This document shows positions 27,001 through 34,427 of a stretch of DNA of 41,206 nucleotides, one piece after another. The translations under genes were made by a program, and so were the position numbers. This stretch comes from UBA1172 sp049889655 (lineage in GTDB: Bacteria; Pseudomonadota; Alphaproteobacteria; Puniceispirillales; UBA1172). The stretch spans positions 1 through 41,206 of the forward strand of contig JBMHCY010000043.1 in NCBI GenBank assembly GCA_049889655.1, read 5' to 3'. Within the stretch, counting starts at the first letter, position 1; the number at the start of each line of letters is the position of its first letter. The notes under the pieces are model-generated. The model was given only the letters and a program-made list of their open reading frames with translations. It searched no databases and was not told the origin of the DNA.

Positions 27001-27414
27001 TCACAGACGTCTGCTGATGACTCGCCCAAGAGACAGCCCTGCGATCATGAATGCCACAAAGCCAACAGCCATGGACGGATCCAGCAACAATGATGCTACA
27101 CCCGGGCCGGGACATAGTCCACCCATCCCCCAACCGATCCCGAAAAGTGCTGCGCCGATGAGCAGCGGCCGGTCGATGGCTTTCTTATCAGTAAGGTTGT
27201 ATCCCGTTGCAAACAGGGGCTTTTTCTCTTTCAGGACCAGGTGATAGCCGATGAAATTGACAATCACACCACCCCCCATGACAAAGGCCAGAGACGGATC
27301 CCAGACACCAAAGAGATCAAGGAAACCGGCAACTTTTGACGGGTCGAGCATGCCCGAAAGGGCAAGGCCGATGCCGAAGACCACCCCAGAGATCAATGCG
27401 GAAACAAGTGCCAT
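27001..27414 (-). CDS. YeeE/YedE-family membrane protein (DUF6691-type), second half of split transporter
   Basis: Small integral membrane protein, about 137 aa with four hydrophobic segments. The family signature GGLCPGPGVASLL carries a cysteine expected to line the sulfur-substrate path in YeeE/TsuA-like thiosulfate transporters. Single-chain YeeE has both halves; here the other half is the neighbouring gene 12 bp upstream. The frame begins at a TTG (27420), but the ATG at 27414 has AGGGAGG upstream. No rhodanese, sulfide oxidase or ArsR-type regulator gene is adjacent, so the exact substrate (thiosulfate, sulfide-derived sulfur) is not established. Confidence 0.85.
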   Translation of the reverse strand: MALVSALISGVVFGIGLALSGMLDPSKVAGFLDLFGVWDPSLAFVMGGGVIVNFIGYHLVLKEKKPLFATGYNLTDKKAIDRPLLIGAALFGIGWGMGGLCPGPGVASLLLDPSMAVGFVAFMIAGLSLGRVISRRL

Positions 27415-27426
27415 TACCAACCTCCC

Positions 27427-27864
27427 TTACATCACATGACGGATGATGAAAACCGTCACAAACGCTGTGGCCATGAAGGTCATGACCGCCGCCAGTGAGC
27501 GGGGTGACAGATAGGCGAGGCCGCAGATGCCGTGGCCTGAGGTGCAGCCTGAACCGATGGCCGTGCCCAGCCCGACGACGAGCCCGGCCGCCATCAGCCA
27601 GAACCCTTCGGCGACTTTCGTTGACGCGATGCTGTCACCGGTGATTATCACCAGGATAAGCGGCCCGGCGATGGTTCCGGCGAGAAAAGCCAGCCGCCAG
27701 GTTTTGTTTGATGATGTCTCACCGGCGGCAAAAAGACCGCCAAGAATGCCGCTGATCCCCATAACACGGCCGTTTGTGGCCATCAGGAACAGCGCTGCAA
27801 GGCCGATCAGCACACCACCGAACAGCGATGCAAAAGGGGTAAACTGGTCAAAAGCAATGGTCAT
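27427..27864 (-). CDS. YeeE/YedE-family membrane protein, first half of split transporter
   Basis: About 145 aa, with four hydrophobic segments and the YeeE/YedE motif IGSGCTSGHGICGLAYLSPRS near residues 105-125, whose cysteines are characteristic of the family. It pairs with the following small gene to make a full transporter, like the two-gene PmpA/PmpB arrangement. The start is uncertain between GTG 27873 and ATG 27864; I prefer 27864, with GGTGGA upstream. A good promoter lies 29-57 bp upstream, so this gene probably leads a transcript that continues into the aminotransferase gene. Confidence 0.85.
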   Translation of the reverse strand: MTIAFDQFTPFASLFGGVLIGLAALFLMATNGRVMGISGILGGLFAAGETSSNKTWRLAFLAGTIAGPLILVIITGDSIASTKVAEGFWLMAAGLVVGLGTAIGSGCTSGHGICGLAYLSPRSLAAVMTFMATAFVTVFIIRHVM

Positions 27865-27889
27865 GAAATCCACCCATTATTGATAAAAA

Positions 27890-27921
27890 TTCATTATGAA
27901 ACCCGGGGCAGGTGATGGCAA
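27890..27921 (-). promoter_or_regulatory. Promoter of the YeeE pair with an inverted repeat on the -10
   Basis: Read on the minus strand: TTGCCA (27921-27916), a 17-bp spacer, CATAAT (27898-27893). A short palindrome with arms TTCAT and ATGAA around one base (27890-27900) covers the -10, an operator-like position. It lies in the 74-bp gap between the EamA gene and the YeeE pair, and predicts a 5' leader of about 20 bases. Confidence 0.55.
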
Positions 27922-27938
27922 GCGGTGAGATGACACGC

Positions 27939-28841
27939 TTAGCCCTGGCTATCCTGCCTGACACGCCGGTTTTCACGCCAGAAGGTGAACAGCCCCGACG
28001 CCACGATGATCATCGCCCCGATGAGCATTGATAATGTCCCGGTCTCGCCGAAAAGCACAAAGCCGATCAGGGCCGCGAAGACTAGTTGCAGAAAGAAAAA
28101 CGGCTGGATGCTTGATGCTTCGGCAATTTCAAGGGCACGGATGGTGCAGTAATGCCCCGAGGCCCCGAGAACACAGAGAACCCCCATCCACATCCAGTCA
28201 TGGGCCGTCTGCATCGGGTCCCAGAAAAACGGACCGATGCAGGAAATGGCGATAACACCGCCGATCCCTGTCCAGAAAAAACTGGTCATGGCCTCATCCT
28301 TGCGAGCGACATAGCGGGTCAGGATGTGATAGCAGGCAAAGGAGGTGGCCGCGAGCAGCGGCAGTAGCGATTGCAGCGAAAACACACTGCTCCCCGGCCT
28401 CAGGATGACGATCACCCCGATGAAACCGCAGATAATCGCCAGCCAGCGTTGCCAGCCGACTTTTTCTCCCAGCAGCGGCACCGATAGGGCCGTGACGATC
28501 AGCGGGAAACTGGCAAAGATCACATGGGTGTTAATGAGGCCAATATTGGCAAAACACCAGATAATCAGGCACACCTGCATAACCAGCAGCACCCCGCGGA
28601 AGAACTGGATCGGCAATTGTGACGTCTGAAAAGGTTTCCGGATCCCGCCTTCCTGCCGGGAGCAGATGGCGATCACGAAGACAGCAAAGGCCCAGTAGCG
28701 GAACATCACCACCCAGATGACGTTGTAGTTCTGCGCCAGATATTTCGACACCCCGTCCTGAAAGGAAAAGATCAGCGCGGCGGCAATGGCCAGCAGAATT
28801 CCCATGGTCTGGGGCTGAAGGGTGATTGCGCGTTTGGCCAT
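27939..28841 (-). CDS. EamA-family (DMT superfamily) transporter
   Basis: Ten-helix drug/metabolite transporter of 300 aa with two tandem EamA repeats, the first from about residue 12 (ILLAIAAALIFSFQDGVSKYL) and the second from about 150 (LLPLLAATSFACYHIL). Members export amino acids, nucleosides or other small metabolites; the substrate here is unknown. The ATG at 28841 lies two bases after the TGA of the methyltransferase gene, so the two form an operon. A TTG two codons upstream is possible but less likely. Confidence 0.88.
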   Translation of the reverse strand: MAKRAITLQPQTMGILLAIAAALIFSFQDGVSKYLAQNYNVIWVVMFRYWAFAVFVIAICSRQEGGIRKPFQTSQLPIQFFRGVLLVMQVCLIIWCFANIGLINTHVIFASFPLIVTALSVPLLGEKVGWQRWLAIICGFIGVIVILRPGSSVFSLQSLLPLLAATSFACYHILTRYVARKDEAMTSFFWTGIGGVIAISCIGPFFWDPMQTAHDWMWMGVLCVLGASGHYCTIRALEIAEASSIQPFFFLQLVFAALIGFVLFGETGTLSMLIGAMIIVASGLFTFWRENRRVRQDSQG

Positions 28842-28843
28842 GG

Positions 28844-29458
28844 TCAAGTGGTTGGCTTACGGGCGACCAGCTGGATCACCGCTGCTTCACCCTGATGGCG
28901 GGGGCCTTCGGCGAGAAAGCGTCTGTTCTCCCGCAGGATTTCAATATCAAACCCGTCGAAATCGGCTTCGACACGGCCCCGGGTCAGGAGCATATCCTCA
29001 TTTTTCGGCCCGCCTGAGGTCAGCGGGATCTGATCAATGGTGTAATTTTCCATGATCACCAGCCCTCCGGGTTTAAGGCAGTCGCGCACAAGCCTGATGA
29101 AGCGGTCGTGATCCTGCGGCAGAAAATGCATGAAACTGATGATCACAAGATCATAGTCACTGGCGGTCTTGGCATGGTCAAAGACATCCCCCACATGGGC
29201 ATTGATCTCAACCCCGTGGGCATCGGCCAGTTTATGGGCTTTGTCGACAGCCAGCGCAGAAACATCCACTGAGGTCACGGCATAACCCATGCGGGCAAGA
29301 AAAACCCCGTTGCGGCCTTCACCATCAGCCGGGGCAAAGGCTTTCATGCCGGGGGAGGGATAAGGCGTCATGGCGCGGATGAAATCATTGGCTTCCGTGC
29401 CGAAAATATAATCATCACGCTGATAGCGTTCATTCCAGAAATCTGCGGGCTTTGTCAT
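28844..29458 (-). CDS. Class I SAM-dependent methyltransferase (TehB/TPMT-like)
   Basis: Small cytoplasmic methyltransferase of 204 aa. The N-terminal DFWNERYQRDDYIFGTEAN is typical of TehB/thiopurine-methyltransferase-like proteins. The SAM motif I region is atypical (FAPADGEGRNGVFLARMGY instead of a glycine-rich loop). Motif II/post-I VTSVDVSALAVDKA and motif IV YDLVIISFMHFL follow. Target is unknown; relatives act on tellurite, thiols or small molecules. I use ATG 29458, which has CAGG upstream. The frame extends much further (to 30121), but that is antisense to the quinone oxidoreductase gene. It leads the operon with the EamA gene and is divergent from the quinone oxidoreductase. Confidence 0.85.
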   Translation of the reverse strand: MTKPADFWNERYQRDDYIFGTEANDFIRAMTPYPSPGMKAFAPADGEGRNGVFLARMGYAVTSVDVSALAVDKAHKLADAHGVEINAHVGDVFDHAKTASDYDLVIISFMHFLPQDHDRFIRLVRDCLKPGGLVIMENYTIDQIPLTSGGPKNEDMLLTRGRVEADFDGFDIEILRENRRFLAEGPRHQGEAAVIQLVARKPTT

Positions 29459-29492
29459 GGGAACCTGTGGAGAAACTTCAATAAACTGGAGA

Positions 29493-29521
29493 TTGACCAT
29501 AGCACCATTGTCCCCATATCG
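29493..29521 (+). promoter_or_regulatory. Candidate promoter for the quinone oxidoreductase gene
   Basis: TTGACC at 29493-29498, 17-bp spacer, ATATCG at 29516-29521 (or TATCGT with 18 bp), in the 99-bp divergent gap. The predicted leader is about 30 bases with AAGGAA before the ATG at 29558. Confidence 0.45.
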
Positions 29522-29557
29522 TAACCACAAGATACAAACGAGATAAGGAACAGAACC

Positions 29558-30541
29558 ATGGCTCATGCTTATTGTGCCGATCAACCCGGCGGCGTCGAGG
29601 TGCTTGAATGGCGTGATCTGCCAACACCGGCCCCCGGCCCGGGTGAAGTCGTCATCGGCCAAACCAAAATCGGTCTCAATTTTATCGATGTCTACATGAC
29701 CAGCGGTATCTATCCTTTTCCTGAAGAAGGACCGCAAATCCCCGGCAGTGAGGCTGCCGGCGTTGTCACTGCCCTTGGTGAAGGGGTCAGTGGCTTTGCT
29801 GTCGGTGATCGCGTTGCCTACACGACCCCGAACGGGGCCTATCGCGAAGAACGCGTCATGCCGGCTGCCAAACTTGTCAAACTGCCGGATGAAGTCAGCG
29901 ATGAAGTCGCTGCCGCAGCGATGCTCAAGGGCATGACGGTGGAATATCTGCTGAACCGGTCTTTCCGCGTCACCGCTGAGGATGCCGTGTTGTTCCATGC
30001 TGCTGCGGGGGGTGTCGGGCTGATCGCCGGGCAATGGCTCCGCCATATCGGGGCGACCAGCATCGGCACTGTCGGCAGTGATGAAAAACTGGCTGAGGCC
30101 AAGGCTGCCGGATACACCCATGTGATCAACTACAACACCACGGATTTCACCGAAGCTGTTGCCGAAATCACGGGCGGCAAGGGGGTTTCGGTGGCTTATG
30201 ACAGCGTTGGTCAGGCCACTTATCCGCAGACGCTCAAATGCCTGCGTAAATTCGGCCTGTTTGTTTCCTTCGGCCAGTCGAGCGGGGTGATCAAGAATTT
30301 TGCCACTGGTGATCTGGCACAGAACGGCTCGCTCTATGCCCAGCGGCCGACCCTATTCAGTTTCATCGATACACCGGAAAGCCTGGCTGAGGTATCCGGG
30401 AACCTGTTTTCGATGCTGGCCGATGGTCATGTCAGCCTGTCGATCAATCAACGCTATGCCCTCAAGGATGTTCCGGCCGCTTTTGATGCGCTGATCAACC
30501 GCCGGACTACCGGGGCAACCGTGTTTGATACGGGGAGGTAG
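29558..30541 (+). CDS. NADPH:quinone oxidoreductase (zeta-crystallin type, MDR superfamily)
   Basis: Zinc-free medium-chain dehydrogenase/reductase of the quinone oxidoreductase group, 327 aa, reducing quinones or related carbonyls with NADPH. The N-terminal GroES-like domain includes IGLNFIDVYMTSGIYPFP and PGSEAAGVVTALGEGV. The Rossmann nucleotide site is HAAAGGVGLIAGQWL. The YDSVGQATYPQTLKCL stretch near residue 215 is a QOR hallmark, and the zinc-binding cysteines are absent. The start is supported by AAGGAA nine bases before the ATG. Six bases separate its stop from the cupin gene ATG, and a strong GGGGAGG lies in that junction, so the two are cotranscribed. Confidence 0.93.
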   Translation: MAHAYCADQPGGVEVLEWRDLPTPAPGPGEVVIGQTKIGLNFIDVYMTSGIYPFPEEGPQIPGSEAAGVVTALGEGVSGFAVGDRVAYTTPNGAYREERVMPAAKLVKLPDEVSDEVAAAAMLKGMTVEYLLNRSFRVTAEDAVLFHAAAGGVGLIAGQWLRHIGATSIGTVGSDEKLAEAKAAGYTHVINYNTTDFTEAVAEITGGKGVSVAYDSVGQATYPQTLKCLRKFGLFVSFGQSSGVIKNFATGDLAQNGSLYAQRPTLFSFIDTPESLAEVSGNLFSMLADGHVSLSINQRYALKDVPAAFDALINRRTTGATVFDTGR

Positions 30542-30546
30542 GGGCC

Positions 30547-30960
30547 ATGGCATCACAGACATGGAAAGGCCAGGCCTTCACGGTCAGCCACGCTGATGGA
30601 ACCGGTCTTGCCGAAGGCGGCTTTACCGGCGGCCTGCGGGCGTTTTTCGAATACCGTGATCTCGGCATCAGCAAGGCCACGGCAGGCCGCTATATCGCCC
30701 ATGTGATCCGGGCTGTCCCCGGCCGTCATGCTGAACCGAAATGGCATACCCATGATCTCGATTTTCAGATGATCTATATTCTCAAGGGCTGGGTGATCTT
30801 TGAATATGAAGGCCAGGGGGAAGTGACCTTTCGGGCGGGTTCCGCCGCCTTGCAGCCACCGGGCATCAGGCATCGTGAAATCCGCCACAGTGATGATCTC
30901 GAATTGATCGAGATCTGCTCACCGGCCGAATTCCCAACAACCGAAGTCGACGCCCCCTGA
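30547..30960 (+). CDS. Single-domain cupin protein
   Basis: A 137-aa beta-barrel cupin. Motif 1 is WHTHDLDFQMIYILKG, giving the His-x-His metal ligands, but with Gln where Glu is usual. Motif 2 is RAGSAALQPPGIRH, giving the third histidine. Such proteins may be metal-dependent enzymes or small-molecule binders; the function is unknown. It is cotranscribed with the quinone oxidoreductase, which hints at handling of an oxidised or reactive small molecule. The stop is 4 bp from the convergent transporter gene. Confidence 0.82.
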   Translation: MASQTWKGQAFTVSHADGTGLAEGGFTGGLRAFFEYRDLGISKATAGRYIAHVIRAVPGRHAEPKWHTHDLDFQMIYILKGWVIFEYEGQGEVTFRAGSAALQPPGIRHREIRHSDDLELIEICSPAEFPTTEVDAP

Positions 30961-30964
30961 GCGG

Positions 30965-31900
30965 TCAGCGGCCGCGTCGCAACGCCTCAATGAACAGCGG
31001 TGTGAGGTAGATCGGCACCTGATACATCGCCGTGAACAGCCCGAAGATGGGGTCTGGCGGCAGAGCCCCGTAATAGAGCCCGACATTGCGGTTGCCTGAT
31101 ACCACCGCCAGCACGGCATTGGTATCAGCGGCATCCTTGTTTCCTGAAAACCGTGACAACAGCATGAATGCCGCCTGAGTCGAGAAATTCAGCCCCATGG
31201 CTATGGCGAGCAGGTGCAGGGCCATCTCCGGTGTGGCGATGAACCGCCCGAGAACACCGTTGAATACAGGCACAAGGAAGATCAGCATGGCAATGACCGA
31301 CAGCCCTGAAAGGGCAGTCGCGTTACGGTCGATCCAGTCCTGACCCACGACTTTCTTCCAGACCTGGGCTGCGAGAATGCCGCCAAAGATCATCATCACC
31401 AGATCAAACAGCATCTGCAGCGATGATACCGGCACAGCCCCGCCGAGGAAGAAACTGGCCAGTACCGGCCCGGTGAATGGCGAAAGCAGGCTTGTCATCA
31501 CAACGATCTTCATCGCCACCGCCATCTTGAGCCCCAGCAGGCCGCACATCCACGCCGTCGAGGCTATTGGCGGGGCTACGGCATACCAGATCACCGAGGG
31601 CATATAGAGCGGGTCTATCCCGATCAGGAGACAGAAATTCATCAACAGAAATGGGATCGCCATCAGTATCAACAGGCTGATGGCAATGCTCCAGGCGATC
31701 TGCTGCGGCCGGAAGGATTCCGTGACCATGGCTTTCAGATCGATTTGCAGAAAGGCTACGGCATAGATCAGCCCGATCAGAAAAGGCACGATAACACGCA
31801 ACTGCCCGCCATCACCCGGCAGAAAGACTGCCAGCACGATCCCCACAGGCAGGACCAGCCGCGCATTGCGGCCAAGGAATTCAAGGCAGGACACCAGCAA
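30965..31900 (-). CDS. BASS-type (bile acid:sodium symporter-like) membrane transporter
   Basis: Very hydrophobic 311-aa protein with about nine or ten membrane helices, resembling the bile-acid/arsenite/Na+ symporter superfamily. Internal family-like parts are VAPPIASTAWMCGLLG near the middle and VLAVVSGNRNVGLYYGALP in the last third, the latter near the crossing-helix region of BASS proteins. The substrate is not inferable. The first start after the in-frame stop is TTG 31900, with GAGG eight bases upstream; GTG 31894 is an alternative. No obvious partner gene shares the strand nearby. Confidence 0.72.
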   Translation of the reverse strand: MLVSCLEFLGRNARLVLPVGIVLAVFLPGDGGQLRVIVPFLIGLIYAVAFLQIDLKAMVTESFRPQQIAWSIAISLLILMAIPFLLMNFCLLIGIDPLYMPSVIWYAVAPPIASTAWMCGLLGLKMAVAMKIVVMTSLLSPFTGPVLASFFLGGAVPVSSLQMLFDLVMMIFGGILAAQVWKKVVGQDWIDRNATALSGLSVIAMLIFLVPVFNGVLGRFIATPEMALHLLAIAMGLNFSTQAAFMLLSRFSGNKDAADTNAVLAVVSGNRNVGLYYGALPPDPIFGLFTAMYQVPIYLTPLFIEALRRGR

Positions 31901-32118
31901 AAAACGGACCTCAAAAATTCATCTTCACGCCGCCCGGCCCCTGGCTGGTCGTGATCCTAAGGCAATCAAACAACAACGCAGCAAAACAAACGGCAAAGCG
32001 ATGATGCGCTTTTTCAGGGCCCAGAACAAGCGCGATCTGCAAATGCTCGTTGATGCGGGGCTTTGTGGGTGACTATAGTAGTGATCGTTGGACTAAATCA
32101 TTTCAGGGATTTGGGGTA
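31901..32118. other. Intergenic gap between the divergent BASS and DadA-like genes
   Basis: A 218-bp spacer. It holds the dadA-like promoter (32050-32079) and a short open frame of 23 codons at 32001-32072 without a clear ribosome-binding site. I see no repeat, terminator or RNA gene. The A-rich stretch 31960-32000 could be a promoter UP element or simply leader sequence. Confidence 0.4.
32050..32079 (+). promoter_or_regulatory. Candidate promoter for the DadA-like dehydrogenase
   Basis: TTGATG at 32050-32055, an 18-bp spacer and TATAGT at 32074-32079. The predicted leader to ATG 32119 is about 33 bases and contains a GGGG-rich ribosome-binding stretch just before the start. Confidence 0.45.
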
Positions 32119-33378
32119 ATGATGGCTGAAAAACCGCTTGCTGTGATTGTTGTCGGTGCTGGGATGGTTGGTGTTTCAACAGCGATCTGGCTTCAGCGTG
32201 CTGGCCATCAGGTCACGCTGATTGACAAAATCGGCCCCGCAGGCGGAACCAGTTACGGCAATGCGGGTATTCTGGCATCGGGGTCGGTTGTTCCTGTCAC
32301 AACCCCCGGTCTCCTTGGCAAGGCCCCGGGGATGCTGTTTGACCCGCATCAGCCGCTCTTTCTGAAATGGGGGTATCTGCCGAAACTGATGCCGTGGCTG
32401 TTCCGCTATCTTGGCCATGCCAACCACAAAGACACCAACCGTATCGCCGATGCCCTGACCCCCGTGATCGGGGAATCGCTTGCTGATCACCAGGCCCTTG
32501 CCGCGGGAACCGGGGCTGAAGACTGGATCACCCCGGCCGATTACGCCTATATCTACAAATCCAGAGCAGCCTTCGAAAAGGATGCCCTGACCTGGCAAAT
32601 CCGGCAGCGGCTCGGCTTTACCTGGGATGAATACGAAGGCCAGGCCATCGCCGGCTATGAACCTGCCGTTGCGGGGCGAGCCGGGTTCATCGCAGCCATG
32701 AATGATCACGGTTTTATCAGGAGCCCGGGTGATTACATCACCGCACTGGTTCGCCATTTTGAAAAACAGGGAGGGCGGCTGATCATTGCTGATGTTGAAG
32801 GGGTCAGCCATGAAAACGGCATCGCCACCGGTGTCAGGGCTGGCGGTGAATGGCATCAGGCAGATCGGGTTGCGCTCACCACCGGTGTCTGGTCCGGGCA
32901 ACTGGCACGGCAGTTCGGGATCAGGATACCGCTGGAATCAGAGCGCGGTTATCATATCGAGTTATGGGAGCCGAGCCACACACCGCAGCGACCGCTCTAT
33001 ATCGCCTCCGGGAAATTCGTCATCACCCCGATGGATGGCCGCATCAGGCTGGCGGGGGTTGTTGAATTCGGGGGGCTGGAGGCGGGGCCCTCCGCCGCGC
33101 CTTTTGCTCTGCTGCGGCATCATCTCGCCGAGAATATGCCCGAGCTGACCTGGCGTGAGGAAACCGAGTGGATGGGGCATCGCCCGGCCCCGGTGGATTC
33201 GATCCCGGTGATCAGTGATGTCCCCGGCTATGAAGGGGCGTTCATGGGCTTCGGGCACCACCATGTCGGGTTGACGGGCGGGCCGAAAACCGGGCGGCTG
33301 CTAGCCAGCATGATCACCGGCCAGCGCCCGAATATCGATCTTGAAACCTATTCCATCAAACGGTTTATGGACGCCTAA
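32119..33378 (+). CDS. FAD-dependent D-amino-acid dehydrogenase-like (DadA family) oxidoreductase
   Basis: Flavoprotein of the DAO superfamily, 419 aa, that would oxidise amino acids to 2-oxo acids plus ammonia, feeding electrons to the respiratory chain. The N-terminal FAD motif is VIVVGAGMVGVSTAIWLQRAG, followed by acidic LID and the DadA-like GTSYGNAGILASGSVVP. A C-terminal GFGHHHVGLTGGPKTGRLLA closes the FAD site. The frame opens at 32050, but the ATG at 32119 (or 32122) precedes the family N-terminus. The substrate may be D-alanine, another D-amino acid or a proline derivative. The stop overlaps the convergent aldo/keto reductase stop by 4 bp. Confidence 0.87.
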   Translation: MMAEKPLAVIVVGAGMVGVSTAIWLQRAGHQVTLIDKIGPAGGTSYGNAGILASGSVVPVTTPGLLGKAPGMLFDPHQPLFLKWGYLPKLMPWLFRYLGHANHKDTNRIADALTPVIGESLADHQALAAGTGAEDWITPADYAYIYKSRAAFEKDALTWQIRQRLGFTWDEYEGQAIAGYEPAVAGRAGFIAAMNDHGFIRSPGDYITALVRHFEKQGGRLIIADVEGVSHENGIATGVRAGGEWHQADRVALTTGVWSGQLARQFGIRIPLESERGYHIELWEPSHTPQRPLYIASGKFVITPMDGRIRLAGVVEFGGLEAGPSAAPFALLRHHLAENMPELTWREETEWMGHRPAPVDSIPVISDVPGYEGAFMGFGHHHVGLTGGPKTGRLLASMITGQRPNIDLETYSIKRFMDA

Positions 33379-34418
33379 TACGGCATCGGGTGGGCTTTCT
33401 GCACCCGATTGATCGCCGAGAGAAGAGACTTGTCAAGCCGCAGGTCACGGCCATCGAGGATGCGCTTGAGCTGATCAAGGCTGGTTGCACCAAAGATCAC
33501 CGAGGTCATGAACGGCCGTGCCAGACAGAATGACATGGCCATGTGCACCGGATCCCAGCCGTGCTCTGCCGCCAGGGCGAGATAGGCGTCAATGGCCGGC
33601 CAGACACGGGGTGTGATCCGCCCCCCGAGGTCAGAGGTGATCGCCATCCGGGAGCCATCGGGAATGCTGCCATTCTGGTACTTCCCGGTCAGCAGCCCGG
33701 CTGCCAGAGGCGAAAAAGCAAGCAGCCCCACCTTTTCGTGATGGGTCATCTCAGCCATGTCGGTATCATAGAGACGGCACAAGAGGCTGTATTCGTTCTG
33801 CACCGAATGCATCACTGGCAAATTCATCTGCCGGGCCATGGCAAGCCATCGCATCGTCCCCCAGACGCTCTCGTTGGAAAGCCCGATCGCCCTGATTTTG
33901 CCCTCACGGATATAGCCATCCAGGGTTGTCAGCACCTCGGCCATGTGGTCTTCGGTCTGGGCAGTATCCTGCCCTGAAGGGTCATAAACCCAGTTCTGGC
34001 GGAACATATAGGAGCCGCGGTTGGGCCAGTGCAGCTGATAGAGATCAACGTAATCGGTTTGCAGTGATGTCAGCGAGTTTTCGAGCGCGATGGTGATCGT
34101 CTTTTTTGAGATCGGCTCCCCGTCACGGACATTCTTATATCCCGACCCGGAGACCTTGGTGGCGAGGACAATCTCATCGCGGCGGCCTGTCCGCTTAAGC
34201 CATGAGCCGATGACCCTTTCCGTATCGCCCTGGGTTTCCTTGCTGAGCGGGTTGGTCGGGTACATTTCCGCCGTATCGATAAAGTTGATCCCGTGGTCGA
34301 GGGCCATATCGATCTGGGCGTGGCCTTCGGCTTCGGTGTTCTGCGTGCCCCAGGTCATGCTGCCGAGGCAAAAGGCCGAGACCATGATCCCGGATGTTCC
34401 CAATTCACGTTTTTCCAA
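33375..34418 (-). CDS. Aldo/keto reductase (Tas-like)
   Basis: NADP(H)-dependent (beta/alpha)8-barrel reductase of 347 aa. The catalytic tetrad is complete: Asp48 (FIDTAEMY), Tyr53, Lys88 (LATKVSG) and His130 (LYQLHWPNRG). Longer loops and the sequence around YMFRQNWVYDPSG resemble E. coli Tas. Its physiological carbonyl substrate is unknown. It starts 9 bp after the stop of the D-malate/tartrate dehydrogenase gene, so both likely come from one transcript together with the small membrane-protein gene upstream. Confidence 0.92.
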   Translation of the reverse strand: MEKRELGTSGIMVSAFCLGSMTWGTQNTEAEGHAQIDMALDHGINFIDTAEMYPTNPLSKETQGDTERVIGSWLKRTGRRDEIVLATKVSGSGYKNVRDGEPISKKTITIALENSLTSLQTDYVDLYQLHWPNRGSYMFRQNWVYDPSGQDTAQTEDHMAEVLTTLDGYIREGKIRAIGLSNESVWGTMRWLAMARQMNLPVMHSVQNEYSLLCRLYDTDMAEMTHHEKVGLLAFSPLAAGLLTGKYQNGSIPDGSRMAITSDLGGRITPRVWPAIDAYLALAAEHGWDPVHMAMSFCLARPFMTSVIFGATSLDQLKRILDGRDLRLDKSLLSAINRVQKAHPMPY

Positions 34419-34427
34419 GGATGGCTC

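Noticed and set aside
29459..30121. Upstream extension of the methyltransferase frame, antisense to the quinone oxidoreductase
   Set aside because: The methyltransferase family N-terminus begins at ATG 29458; the rest mirrors a well-supported gene on the other strand.
32001..32072. 23-codon frame (starting MMRFFRAQNK) before the DadA-like gene
   Set aside because: No convincing ribosome-binding site, and the predicted dadA-like promoter lies inside it, so it would not be on that mRNA. It might be a gene remnant, but nothing recognisable supports this.
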